Source: an uncultured Rubrobacteraceae bacterium (GTDB lineage Bacteria > Actinomycetota > Rubrobacteria > Rubrobacterales > Rubrobacteraceae). From it: a DNA stretch of 7,674 bases. The stretch spans positions 1-7,674 of the forward strand of contig CADCUW010000098.1 of NCBI GenBank assembly GCA_902805985.1. Direction: 5' to 3'. A model generated the notes under the pieces. The model saw only the letters and a list, made by a program, of their open reading frames with translations, was not told where the DNA came from and made no database searches. A program made the translations under genes and the position numbers. Of the stretch, positions 1 through 5,935 are shown one piece after another (position 1 is the first letter of the stretch; every line of letters starts with the position of its first letter).

Positions 1-1143
1 GACGCCAAGGTGGTTGCCCAGCACGACTTCGTCGGGCCGGGGCCTGGGGATCCCGTGGCCGAGGACCTCGACAGCGTCAGCCACGGCACGGCGGTGGCGG
101 GCGTGGCCGCCGCCGAGACCAGCAACGACACGGGTATCGCGGGCGCGTGCCCCGACTGCTCCGTTGTCGCCGGCAAGTTCTACACATCGGACTCCGGCAC
201 CGTCGGCGACGCCATACAGGCGATCCAGTACGCCGTCGAGCAGGACTCGGACGTGCTAAACCTCTCCTTCGGCACGGAAAAAGACATCCGGGCCGTGAAG
301 AGGGTTATAAACTCCGCCTACGCCGAGGGTGTCACGATAGTGGCCGCCGCGGGCAACTCCGCCCGGGAAGGCAACCCGGCGAACTACCCGGCCGCATACG
401 GGCGCGTTATCGCCGTCGGCGCCACAAACCAGAACGACCGGCGGGCTTCGTTCTCGAGCTTCGGCAGGTACGTGGACATCACGGCGCCCGGCGTGGGCAT
501 CCTGACCACTGATGCGGATCCGCCCGACACCTACAGCCGCCTTAGCGGCACGAGCTTCTCTTCGCCCGTCGTGGCGGGTGTCGCCGGGCTGCTCGCCGAC
601 CGCGACTTCAACAACGCGCAGATCAAGCGCCGTTTAGAGTGCACGGCGAAGGACCTCGGTCCCGACGGTAAGGACCCGGAATTCGGCGCAGGGCTCGTTG
701 ACGCCGGTGCCGCACTCACCGAGTCCTGCGAGGCCCAGCAGCCTCCCCCGGAACCCGACCCGAAGTGCGACGACGGCAAGGACAACGACGGCGACGGCAA
801 GGTGGACCTCAAAGACCCGGGGTGCTCCTCGCGCAACGACGACTCGGAGAGGAGCGAGAAACCGCAGCCCAACCGCTGCACCATAAGGGGCAACAACGGC
901 GACAACGTCCTCAAGGGCACGCCGCGCAGCGACAGGATCTGCGGGCTCGGCGGCAACGACGTGATCCGGGGCCTATCTGGCAACGACACCCTCGTGGGCG
1001 GCGCCGGTCGCGACCAGTTGCTTGGCAGCTTCGGCAACGACACCCTCGACTCCAAGGACGGCGTGCGAGGCAACGACATCCTGGACGGCGGCCAGGGCAG
1101 AGACCGGTTCATCAAGGACCGCGGGGATCGTGTCGCCCAGTAG
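1..1143 (+). CDS. Secreted subtilisin-family (S8) serine protease with C-terminal calcium-binding repeats, 5'-truncated by the window edge
   Basis: The frame is open at base 1, so the true start, signal peptide, propeptide and catalytic-Asp region lie upstream; the GTG at 10 is not a credible start. Visible protease core: the His motif SHGTAVAG (His codon 82-84), the oxyanion-hole motif AAAGNS (Asn codon 355-357) and the Ser motif SGTSFSSPVVAG (Ser codon 553-555). Spacing is normal for peptidase S8. The catalytic domain ends near 720 and a Pro-rich linker follows. Next is an Asp-rich loop bracketed by Cys codons at 766 and 823 (CDDGKDNDGDG...DPGC), then from about 865 a run of GGNDVIRG/GNDTLVGG/GNDILDGG nonapeptides typical of RTX calcium-binding repeats. 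The family cleaves peptide bonds outside the cell; calcium probably folds or stabilises the C-terminus. The stop is TAG 1141-1143. Substrate is unknown. The family call is very secure. Confidence 0.95.
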   Translation, partial: DAKVVAQHDFVGPGPGDPVAEDLDSVSHGTAVAGVAAAETSNDTGIAGACPDCSVVAGKFYTSDSGTVGDAIQAIQYAVEQDSDVLNLSFGTEKDIRAVKRVINSAYAEGVTIVAAAGNSAREGNPANYPAAYGRVIAVGATNQNDRRASFSSFGRYVDITAPGVGILTTDADPPDTYSRLSGTSFSSPVVAGVAGLLADRDFNNAQIKRRLECTAKDLGPDGKDPEFGAGLVDAGAALTESCEAQQPPPEPDPKCDDGKDNDGDGKVDLKDPGCSSRNDDSERSEKPQPNRCTIRGNNGDNVLKGTPRSDRICGLGGNDVIRGLSGNDTLVGGAGRDQLLGSFGNDTLDSKDGVRGNDILDGGQGRDRFIKDRGDRVAQ

Positions 1144-1147
1144 TTCG

Positions 1148-1160
1148 CGGCCTCAGGCCG
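1148..1160 (+). terminator. Weak candidate stem-loop after the protease gene
   Basis: CGGCCT and AGGCCG face each other across one base, five bases after the TAG stop. In practice this gives a 5-bp GC stem with a 3-base loop. There is no immediate T-run; only TTTT at about 1172-1175. It could help termination but is not a classic intrinsic terminator. Confidence 0.25.
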
Positions 1161-1248
1161 GGTACCCTGCATTTTGGGCCGTAGCGGGCTAGGACTAGGC
1201 AGGATCATGCAGGCAAACGTGGGCGAATCCGTCTTCCACGCACCTAAG

Positions 1249-1279
1249 TTGATAGACGCCGGGTTCGCTCATGTAGAAT
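1249..1279 (+). promoter_or_regulatory. Candidate sigma-70-type promoter for the zinc-ribbon membrane protein gene
   Basis: TTGATA at 1249-1254 (5 of 6 to TTGACA) and TAGAAT at 1274-1279 (5 of 6 to TATAAT) are separated by 19 bases, which is at the long end of the usual range. They stand out in otherwise GC-rich DNA and lie about 45 bases before the start codon at 1322. The gene has its own ribosome site (GGAGGGGG at 1306-1313), so it is probably transcribed separately from the protease. Confidence 0.45.
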
Positions 1280-1321
1280 CGTCGGCGTAAGAGGCGCTCG
1301 AGGGCGGAGGGGGAACCAAAC

Positions 1322-3826
1322 ATGCAACAGGGAAGCCCCGAGCGACCCCGACGGTACTGCACCAACTGCGGGGCTCAGGCAAGCCCGGATGACGCCTTCT
1401 GCGGGAATTGTGGGGCCCGTGTCTCTTTCGGTTCCGGAGACGGGCAGACCACCCGGGAGATGCCCCGGCCGCAAGGACGGGCCGGCGGCCACGGCACGCA
1501 GAGCCTGCGGTTCCCCGGCGCGGGCCGGGACGCCCTTCTCGGGCTCCTGCTCGCCCTCGTCTGCGCTGGCCTTCTGGTGGCCGCGATATATGCCGCGCTC
1601 GCCGCCCGCGGGGCGTTCCAGGACCCCGCCGTTCCCGGGACCGTGGGGCTCGCGCTCTTCGCCTTGATGCACGGGGGCGGCGCTTCCGTGGACGTGCCGC
1701 CCGTCCCCGCGCTCTTGGGCATCGGCGGCTCCGTCCGCCTCGGGCTGCCCATCACCTCCTTCGCGCTCGTGCCCTTCCTCGCTTCGCTCCTCGCAGGGCG
1801 GCTCTTGGGGCATCGCGCGCGGACAGCGGCCCTCTTCGCGATCACTGCGGCCCTCGCCTACGCCCTCCTCGTCGCGCTGCTAGCCTTGCTCGGTACCGCT
1901 TCCTCCGAGACCGGAGACGTCGCGGTCCGCTTCGCCTCCGACCCGCTCTCGGCCGCCCTGCGCGGCTTTTTGTGGGTGGGGCTCGGGACGGCGCTGGGGT
2001 CGGCGGCCTCCCGGGGTCCCCTGCTCCCGGCGTGGGCCCGACAGGTACTCCGCGGCGCCCTCTGGGCCGTAGGCGTCTCCCTCGCCGTGGCGCTCGTGAT
2101 CGCCTTGATCGTCGCGCTCGCGCAGGGCTCGGGCGCGCCCGAGCCGGTGCGGCAGGCGCCCCAAGCCCTGCCCCGGCCTAGCCTCGGGGGCGGATCTATA
2201 GGTGACGTGCTCGCGGCGGTCGGCGCCGTCTTCGCGCTCCTGCCCGTGGCCCTCGGCAACCTGTGGTTGCTGGCGCACGGAGTCCCCGTGGGCTTCCAGA
2301 ACGCGCCGGACCTGTCCGGCATCCCGCTGGTCGGACAAGCCCTCTCGGACGTCCCGCTGCGGGTCTCCCTCCTCGGCGACTGGCCGTGGGGCGGTGCGTG
2401 GCGCCTGCTCCTGATCGGCCCCATCTTCGGCCTCCTCGTCGGCGGCCTGGTCGCCGGGCGCGGGGCACCGCCGGGAACCAAGTGGCAACGGGGCGCGCTG
2501 GTCGCCCTGCCCTACGCCGCGACCGCCTTCCTCGCGGCCGTGCTCGTTGGCGCGAGCGCCGACCTGACCCTGGCCGGGGCCGCGAGCTTGGAGGTGGCGT
2601 TCCGGGCGTCCCTGGCCTGGCTGTTACTGCTTGTGCCGGTAGGCGCCGTCCTCGGCGCGCTGGGGGGGCTCCTCTCCGGGGGGGACGCCTTCCCCACCCC
2701 GCGCCCCGGCCGCGCCTTCGTCGCCGCGTCGCTTGTCAGCGGGGCGCTCGTGCTCGCGAGCCTGCCCATCCTGTTCGCCGACACCTCCTCGGGTGTCGCC
2801 CAGCCCGCCGGTCCCCTGGCCGCGGGCGGGCAACCGGCCCCCGACGGGTCGCCCGGTCCGTCTGCGACGCCCGAACCCTCGGGCGCAACGCCGCCCCCAG
2901 ACGGACCGGCCCCGCCGGAGCCGACCGTGGTGTCTATCCCGCCCGAGGGAGTGGACTCTGAGGCCGACCCCACCTTCGACCCGCTGCTGCCCACCCTGAG
3001 GCAAACGACCACAGCGCCGATCATGCTCCCGGCCGACCTGCCCGAGGAGCTCGGGAACGTCGCCGTGGACGCCGACCGGGGCGGGGATGGGTACGGGGTC
3101 CTCTCCCTCTACAGGCCCACGGGCAACGTGGTCGAGAGCTACGTCCACGCCAACGACGTCGGCACCCTCGCCGCCGCCCCAGAACCCCCCTACGAGGCTT
3201 CAGAGGTCTTCGAGGCCACGAAGGAGGAGGCGGTGGACCTGCCCGACGGCACAGAGGCCACCCTCCGCTACATGGAGCCGAAGGAAGGCGAGCTGGTGAA
3301 CCAGGGCCCCTTCTGGGAAGGCTCCTTCGAGAGGGAGGGCCACCACTACGTCCTGCGCGTGCCGCTCCAAGACCCTTCCGGGGAGATCGCCCGGCGTGCC
3401 CTCTCCAGCATGGTCGAGGTTCCGGACTCTTCCGGTCCCGGCGCCGAGGACCCCGTGGCCGAGGCGGAGGCTGCGGCGGGGGAGTACTACAGGGCCGCGG
3501 GGGTGGGGGACTGGGCCTACACCTACGAGAACCTCGACTCCGAGACCCAGAGCCTGTTCACGGAGGAGGAGTGGTTCGCCAAGAACCAGTGGTTCGCGGA
3601 CAACGGCTCCGTGATCTACAACATCGATTCCGCGGAGAGCGTAGGAACCGACAACGAGCAGGTTGTGGAAGTCACGCTGACCCTCACCTACGGGGACGGC
3701 ACTTCTTCGACGCGCACGACCTACTTCGTCCGGGAGTACGGCGCCTGGCAGCACAGGTTCGGCCAGGAGGAGTACGACCTGTTCATGCCCGAGCTCTCCT
3801 ACGAGGAGTTCGTGGCCGCGCAGTAA
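1322..3826 (+). CDS. Zinc-ribbon polytopic membrane protein with two extracytoplasmic C-terminal domains, function unknown
   Basis: 834 residues. The ATG at 1322 has GGAGGGGG eight bases upstream. Residues 12-33 form a short zinc ribbon (CTNCGA...FCGNCGAR; Cys13, 16, 27, 30). About eleven hydrophobic segments follow, near residues 70-94, 106-118, 141-160, 168-190, 212-229, 243-267, 293-317, 361-379, 391-411, 430-451 and 466-486. The second is doubtful. An odd number would put the ribbon in the cytoplasm and the C-terminus outside. Residues 491-560 are a Pro/Gly/Ala linker. Residues 561-700 form a beta-rich soluble domain that ends GSFEREGHHYVLRV, a pattern I find reminiscent of DUF4367-type domains (inference). 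Residues 711-828 look NTF2-like/DUF4878-like (AAGEYYRAAGVGDWAYTYE ... AWQHRF). Such proteins are usually annotated only as zinc-ribbon domain-containing proteins; a sensing or envelope role is possible but unproven. Confidence 0.9.
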   Translation: MQQGSPERPRRYCTNCGAQASPDDAFCGNCGARVSFGSGDGQTTREMPRPQGRAGGHGTQSLRFPGAGRDALLGLLLALVCAGLLVAAIYAALAARGAFQDPAVPGTVGLALFALMHGGGASVDVPPVPALLGIGGSVRLGLPITSFALVPFLASLLAGRLLGHRARTAALFAITAALAYALLVALLALLGTASSETGDVAVRFASDPLSAALRGFLWVGLGTALGSAASRGPLLPAWARQVLRGALWAVGVSLAVALVIALIVALAQGSGAPEPVRQAPQALPRPSLGGGSIGDVLAAVGAVFALLPVALGNLWLLAHGVPVGFQNAPDLSGIPLVGQALSDVPLRVSLLGDWPWGGAWRLLLIGPIFGLLVGGLVAGRGAPPGTKWQRGALVALPYAATAFLAAVLVGASADLTLAGAASLEVAFRASLAWLLLLVPVGAVLGALGGLLSGGDAFPTPRPGRAFVAASLVSGALVLASLPILFADTSSGVAQPAGPLAAGGQPAPDGSPGPSATPEPSGATPPPDGPAPPEPTVVSIPPEGVDSEADPTFDPLLPTLRQTTTAPIMLPADLPEELGNVAVDADRGGDGYGVLSLYRPTGNVVESYVHANDVGTLAAAPEPPYEASEVFEATKEEAVDLPDGTEATLRYMEPKEGELVNQGPFWEGSFEREGHHYVLRVPLQDPSGEIARRALSSMVEVPDSSGPGAEDPVAEAEAAAGEYYRAAGVGDWAYTYENLDSETQSLFTEEEWFAKNQWFADNGSVIYNIDSAESVGTDNEQVVEVTLTLTYGDGTSSTRTTYFVREYGAWQHRFGQEEYDLFMPELSYEEFVAAQ

Positions 3827-4124
3827 CGACCTCCCGCGTGCTAGGCATGATCCCACCCTGGCCGATTCCGCGCCGGCGCGACCTCAGTTCCCCCTCGTGA
3901 GGGACCGGGCGGGCGTCCGCTCCGTAATTGCCCACTATCCGCCCGAGCGCGTGGAAGGCTTGTTCCGCGAACTTAGTCCGCACAGGATCATGGGAGGGCT
4001 GCACAACTCCGCATCTTTGCTACTTGGTTATCAAACGTTGGCCGGCCTGTAACCCCCGTGTCACCTCACGCTGCCAAGCTAGGATTCTAGTACAAGCAGA
4101 ACCCATCCACGGAGGAGCGCGACG
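3827..4124. other. 298-base gap between genes, no clear gene
   Basis: No frame here has a ribosome site or biased codons. Two small stem-loops are visible: CCCTC-GT-GAGGG at 3892-3903, and a 7-bp stem at 3950-3956/3963-3969 with one G-T pair. Neither has a T-run, so neither is a convincing terminator for the membrane-protein gene. TTGGTT (4024-4029) and TGTAAC (4048-4053), 18 bases apart, form a weak promoter-like pair upstream of the next gene. Confidence 0.5.
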
Positions 4125-4451
4125 ATGGCCCAGGAGAAACCAACAGTTCGGGAATGCCGCCTCCGCTACCCCGTCGGGGTTGCCAGCTTGGGGAGCGCCG
4201 AAGGATGTGCCTTGGAGACTACGTTGGAGGAAACGGAGATGATCCGGGAGCAGCAGGCGATCGAGGAGCTCGGTGTCCTGAGGGAGGACCCGGCCTACAG
4301 GAGCGGTTGGGAGGATGGCCGTTTCGGGCCGCCGCGGACGTTCCCCGAGAACCCGAACCTCGCGGGATGGGCGGGCCATGAGGAGAGGCTAGCTTACTAC
4401 CGGGGCCACCGCGACGGGCGGCGGGCCCGCGGGACGCCGGCGGAGGGATAG
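4125..4451 (+). CDS. Small hypothetical protein with GWEDGR/GHRDGR motifs
   Basis: 108 residues from ATG 4125, which has GGAGGAG at 4111-4117, seven bases upstream. The same frame has a second ATG at 4239 with GGAGG at 4226-4230, eight bases upstream, giving a 70-residue product. Codons from 4239 onward are more biased to G/C in third position (about 87%) than those from 4125 to 4238 (about 71%, hand count), so 4239 may be the real or main start. The conserved-looking part has YRSGWEDGRFG and, near the end, ERLAYYRGHRDGRRA. The protein is charged, has no membrane segment and is probably cytoplasmic. I do not recognise a family. The next small frame starts 8 bases after the stop, suggesting one transcript. 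Confidence 0.7.
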   Translation: MAQEKPTVRECRLRYPVGVASLGSAEGCALETTLEETEMIREQQAIEELGVLREDPAYRSGWEDGRFGPPRTFPENPNLAGWAGHEERLAYYRGHRDGRRARGTPAEG

Positions 4452-4459
4452 CAGACGGC

Positions 4460-4636
4460 ATGACCGACGAAGAGATCGACAGGTTCGCGCTGGTGCTGCG
4501 GGAGTGCGAGCGCATCCGGGCGATGGTGGCGAAGGATGAGGCCGCGTTGTCCGCCGGGGAGCACGACGGGATACCGACCGCCGCGGCGCCGCCGAATCAA
4601 CGGACGCCCGTACCGACGAGTGCCACCGCCGCCTGA
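4460..4636 (+). CDS. Very small hypothetical protein (58 residues), possibly frameshifted
   Basis: ATG 4460 to TGA 4634-4636. It begins eight bases after the preceding stop; GGAGGG at 4442-4447 lies 12 bases upstream, a slightly long spacing that would suit translational coupling. Residues 1-35 look like a genuine charged amphipathic helix (MTDEEIDRFALVLRECERIR and on) with G/C-ending codons. The last 20 residues are low-complexity Ala/Pro/Thr. Another frame over 4591-4665 (n = 1 mod 3) reads DECHRRLTRHFPGLLAY with every third position in 4621-4665 being G or C. The gene may therefore have continued there before a one-base shift around 4580-4595. No family recognised. Confidence 0.5.
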   Translation: MTDEEIDRFALVLRECERIRAMVAKDEAALSAGEHDGIPTAAAPPNQRTPVPTSATAA

Positions 4637-4749
4637 CCCGGCACTTCCCGGGGCTGCTGGCCTACCCAACGGGGACTACGCGCCGTGTAAGTGCGCGGAC
4701 GATGGAACGGTAAGGCGCGGCCTGGCACGTGCGGTAGTGGACAGTCACC

Positions 4750-4830
4750 GCGGCCCGATATGCGCCGTAGTAAGGAATGCAGCCGGTGTGTCCGGATCCT
4801 GCGCCGCGGGGATGCGGCCGCGGATCGGGG
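4750..4830 (+). repeat. Direct repeat, copy A (81 bp)
   Basis: Aligned by eye to 4919-4999 with one single-base gap in each copy and 17 substitutions, about 78% identity. It begins with a 21-bp core (4750-4770), GCGGCCCGATATGCGCC plus GTAG, also found as copy C. This is the most G/C-rich of the copies. Confidence 0.8.
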
Positions 4831-4918
4831 ACGACGGCCCGGTGCGGCCGGAGACGCGCGGTGGAGGTTGGGCCCGCCACCCCCACGACGTGTCCATCGG
4901 ACCGAGGTACGCCTTCCC

Positions 4919-4999
4919 GCAGCCCTTTATGCGCTGTAGTCAAGGAATACAATCGATATGTCCAGATCCTGCGCTGGGAGGATGCGGTCGTGGCTGGGG
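4919..4999 (+). repeat. Direct repeat, copy B (81 bp)
   Basis: Second copy of the 4750-4830 unit, 169 bases downstream. Fourteen of the 17 differences from copy A are transitions, and 13 of those 14 have G or C in A and A or T in B. Confidence 0.8.
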
Positions 5000-5013
5000 C
5001 AAAGTGATCCCAT

Positions 5014-5034
5014 GCGGCCTGATATGCGCCGTAG
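5014..5034 (+). repeat. Direct repeat, copy C (core only)
   Basis: The 21-bp core matches copy A (4750-4770) with one mismatch (GCGGCCTGATATGCGCC plus GTAG). The similarity stops soon after this point, so it is a partial copy. Confidence 0.75.
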
Positions 5035-5077
5035 ATAAACCCAGCCGCTCATCCGGGTGAGGCATATAGGCCTTTCT

Positions 5078-5091
5078 AGTGCCCGGGCACT
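5078..5091. repeat. 14-bp perfect palindrome
   Basis: AGTGCCCGGGCACT reads the same on both strands. No T-run follows, so it is not a terminator as it stands. It could be an operator for a dimeric regulator, but the gene downstream (5191) is 100 bases away and no promoter is clear. Confidence 0.5.
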
Positions 5092-5190
5092 GTTACCGGC
5101 CCCCTTGCCGCCTGGCAGCGCCGCCGCGGCTCAGAAACCGTTTCAGGCGGCTCTAAGCAACGCTGGGACCATCGGCCGCCGCGGGCGTGG

Positions 5191-5547
5191 GTGGTGCCCC
5201 CCGAGGAGGCGCGCGGGCGCCTCACCTCCGCGGGCGGAGATCAACCGTACCACTTCCGCGCCTCGGCCGGGGAGCTGGCCCCACGCGAGGAGGACTGGGA
5301 CGCCGTCGAGGAGCACCTCGGGCGCCGGACGGCGTGGTTCGAGAGGGGGGAGCTAGAGGAGATATACGGGGAGGGGGTCGTGGAGGCGCTGGACTTCGAG
5401 ACTTCGCGCCTGCTAGGGGTGGAGAACTCCACGCTCCGCCGCATGGCCGACGGACGCTTCCCGGCCGGGGAGCTGGCCGACGCCCAGGCGTTGCTCAGCG
5501 TCCTGTTCCGCCGCCACATGCGGGGGCAACGGCAGCGGGGGGAGTAG
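5191..5547 (+). CDS. Hypothetical protein of about 118 residues, probably 5'-degraded
   Basis: Codon use from about 5200 to the TAG at 5545-5547 is strongly G/C-ending and the protein is plausible: acidic, amphipathic, soluble, with AVEEHLGRRTAWFERGELEE, then FETSRLLGVENSTLRRMADG, then ADAQALLSVLFRRHMRGQR. The middle could be a helix-turn-helix-like segment, but I cannot assign a family. The start is weak: GTG at 5191 and 5194 lack a ribosome site. The frame is open back to a stop at 5077-5079 with no other start, and the upstream codons look non-coding. The only good Shine-Dalgarno (GAGGAGG, 5202-5208) has no start codon after it. The original 5' end was probably lost. The next frame begins nine bases after the stop. 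Confidence 0.55.
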   Translation: MVPPEEARGRLTSAGGDQPYHFRASAGELAPREEDWDAVEEHLGRRTAWFERGELEEIYGEGVVEALDFETSRLLGVENSTLRRMADGRFPAGELADAQALLSVLFRRHMRGQRQRGE

Positions 5548-5555
5548 GAGCAGCG

Positions 5556-5651
5556 ATGGCGGAGAAGGGAGAGGAGGAGGGAGTGATCAGCGTCTGGGAC
5601 CGCTTGCCCCATCCTATTGCACCAGCATCCCGAACAGGCCGGCCAGGGTGA
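5556..5651 (+). pseudogene. 5' remnant of a gene, truncated to 31 codons
   Basis: ATG 5556 has AGGAG at 5546-5550, overlapping the stop of the previous frame, as in a tight operon. The first 18 codons read MAEKGEEEGVISVWDRLPH and look like a real protein start. After about 5610 the codon bias collapses and the frame stops at TGA 5649-5651. The sequence beyond reads better on the other strand. I take this as the beginning of a gene whose body was removed by a rearrangement; a real 31-residue peptide is the alternative. Confidence 0.4.
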
Positions 5652-5670
5652 GGTCGAGACCCAGAGGCGA
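5614..5670 (-). pseudogene. Possible 3' shard of a membrane-protein gene
   Basis: The minus strand reads SPLGLDLTLAGLFGMLVQ and then TAG (complement of 5614-5616). Fourteen of the 16 codons from the LGLD leucine onward end in G or C, matching the genome's coding style, and the peptide is hydrophobic. Upstream of 5670 it runs into palindromic DNA and loses coding character. The LGLD...LF..L pattern reminds me of AzlC-type permeases, but 18 residues cannot establish this. Confidence 0.25.
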
Positions 5671-5690
5671 TCCCCCCTGCAGTGAGGTTG

Positions 5691-5732
5691 CGCGCGATCG
5701 CGCGGTAGCGCGCGGAAAGGGACCGCGCGCTA
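5691..5732. repeat. CGCGCG-rich palindrome plus 10-bp perfect hairpin
   Basis: CGCGCGATCGCGCG (5691-5704) is a 14-bp perfect palindrome. It is followed by a hairpin: TAGCGCGCGG at 5706-5715, a 7-base loop, then CCGCGCGCTA at 5723-5732. The left arm is also part of a longer-range inverted repeat with 6526-6538. There is no T-run. Confidence 0.7.
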
Positions 5733-5757
5733 GGAAGCCACTCTCAAACAGGGTTTC

Positions 5758-5778
5758 CGCCTATCGCGCGGTCGCGCG
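5758..5778 (+). repeat. Left arm of a 21-bp perfect inverted repeat
   Basis: The 21 bases starting CGCCTATCGCGCGG are the exact reverse complement of 6455-6475, 676 bases away. This arm is nested inside a second arm pair (5705-5717 with 6526-6538, GTAGCGCGCGGAA, 13 bp perfect) in the order expected for terminal inverted repeats. Confidence 0.8.
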
Positions 5779-5935
5779 GGCTCGACGAGGGCAACGGTTT
5801 TTCGAGGACGTCAATCCACCGGTATCTCCGAGCCTTAGTGCAATTGCTTGGCTACCCCTATTGGCTTCAACCGTGTCTATCGGAGGTTCCTCATCAGCAA
5901 CGATATGATTTCCTCCAGGGAGAAGTCCTCCACCA

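Larger units (their letters stand above)
4637..5190. other. 554-base tract without a convincing gene, carrying diverged direct repeats
   Basis: Frames open in this tract have no ribosome sites and look unlike proteins. The content is a family of degenerate direct repeats (listed separately) and a 14-bp palindrome. A phrase at 4674-4690 (GACTACGCGCCGTGTAAG) resembles the repeat core with two small gaps and could be a further, more decayed copy. The tract may be decayed coding DNA: copies at 4771 and 4941 read KECSRCVRILRRGDAA and KEYNRYVQILRWEDAV in one aligned frame. Confidence 0.5.

Noticed and set aside
531..1208. 225-codon minus-strand frame opposite the protease
   Set aside because: It lies antisense to clear subtilase motifs, is Ser/Pro/Arg-rich as GC-rich shadows are, and has no ribosome site.
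1858..2488. Two long minus-strand frames (about 200 codons each) opposite the membrane protein
   Set aside because: Both are antisense shadows of strongly biased codons with Arg/Pro/Ala/Gly-rich products. The plus frame has the ribosome site, zinc ribbon and membrane helices.
3200..3856. 218-codon minus-strand frame opposite the end of the membrane protein
   Set aside because: It is a Leu/Val/Gly-rich shadow of the GAG/GAC-rich plus frame; no start signal.
3928..4242. 104-codon plus frame before the 4125 gene
   Set aside because: No ribosome site, poor codon bias, and it overlaps the better-supported frame.
4796..4826. Strong hairpin in repeat copy A (ATCC-GCG-CCGC stem) suggesting a repeated small RNA
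   Set aside because: Copy B has substitutions on both arms that break rather than preserve the pairing, so the structure is not conserved between copies.
4750..5034. CRISPR array
   Set aside because: The repeats are diverged, unevenly spaced (169 and 95 bases), unequal in length, and there are no cas genes.
4536..5060. 174-codon plus frame through the repeat tract
   Set aside because: The product is Pro/Gly/Arg/Cys-rich without codon bias and no ribosome site; it spans the repeats by chance.
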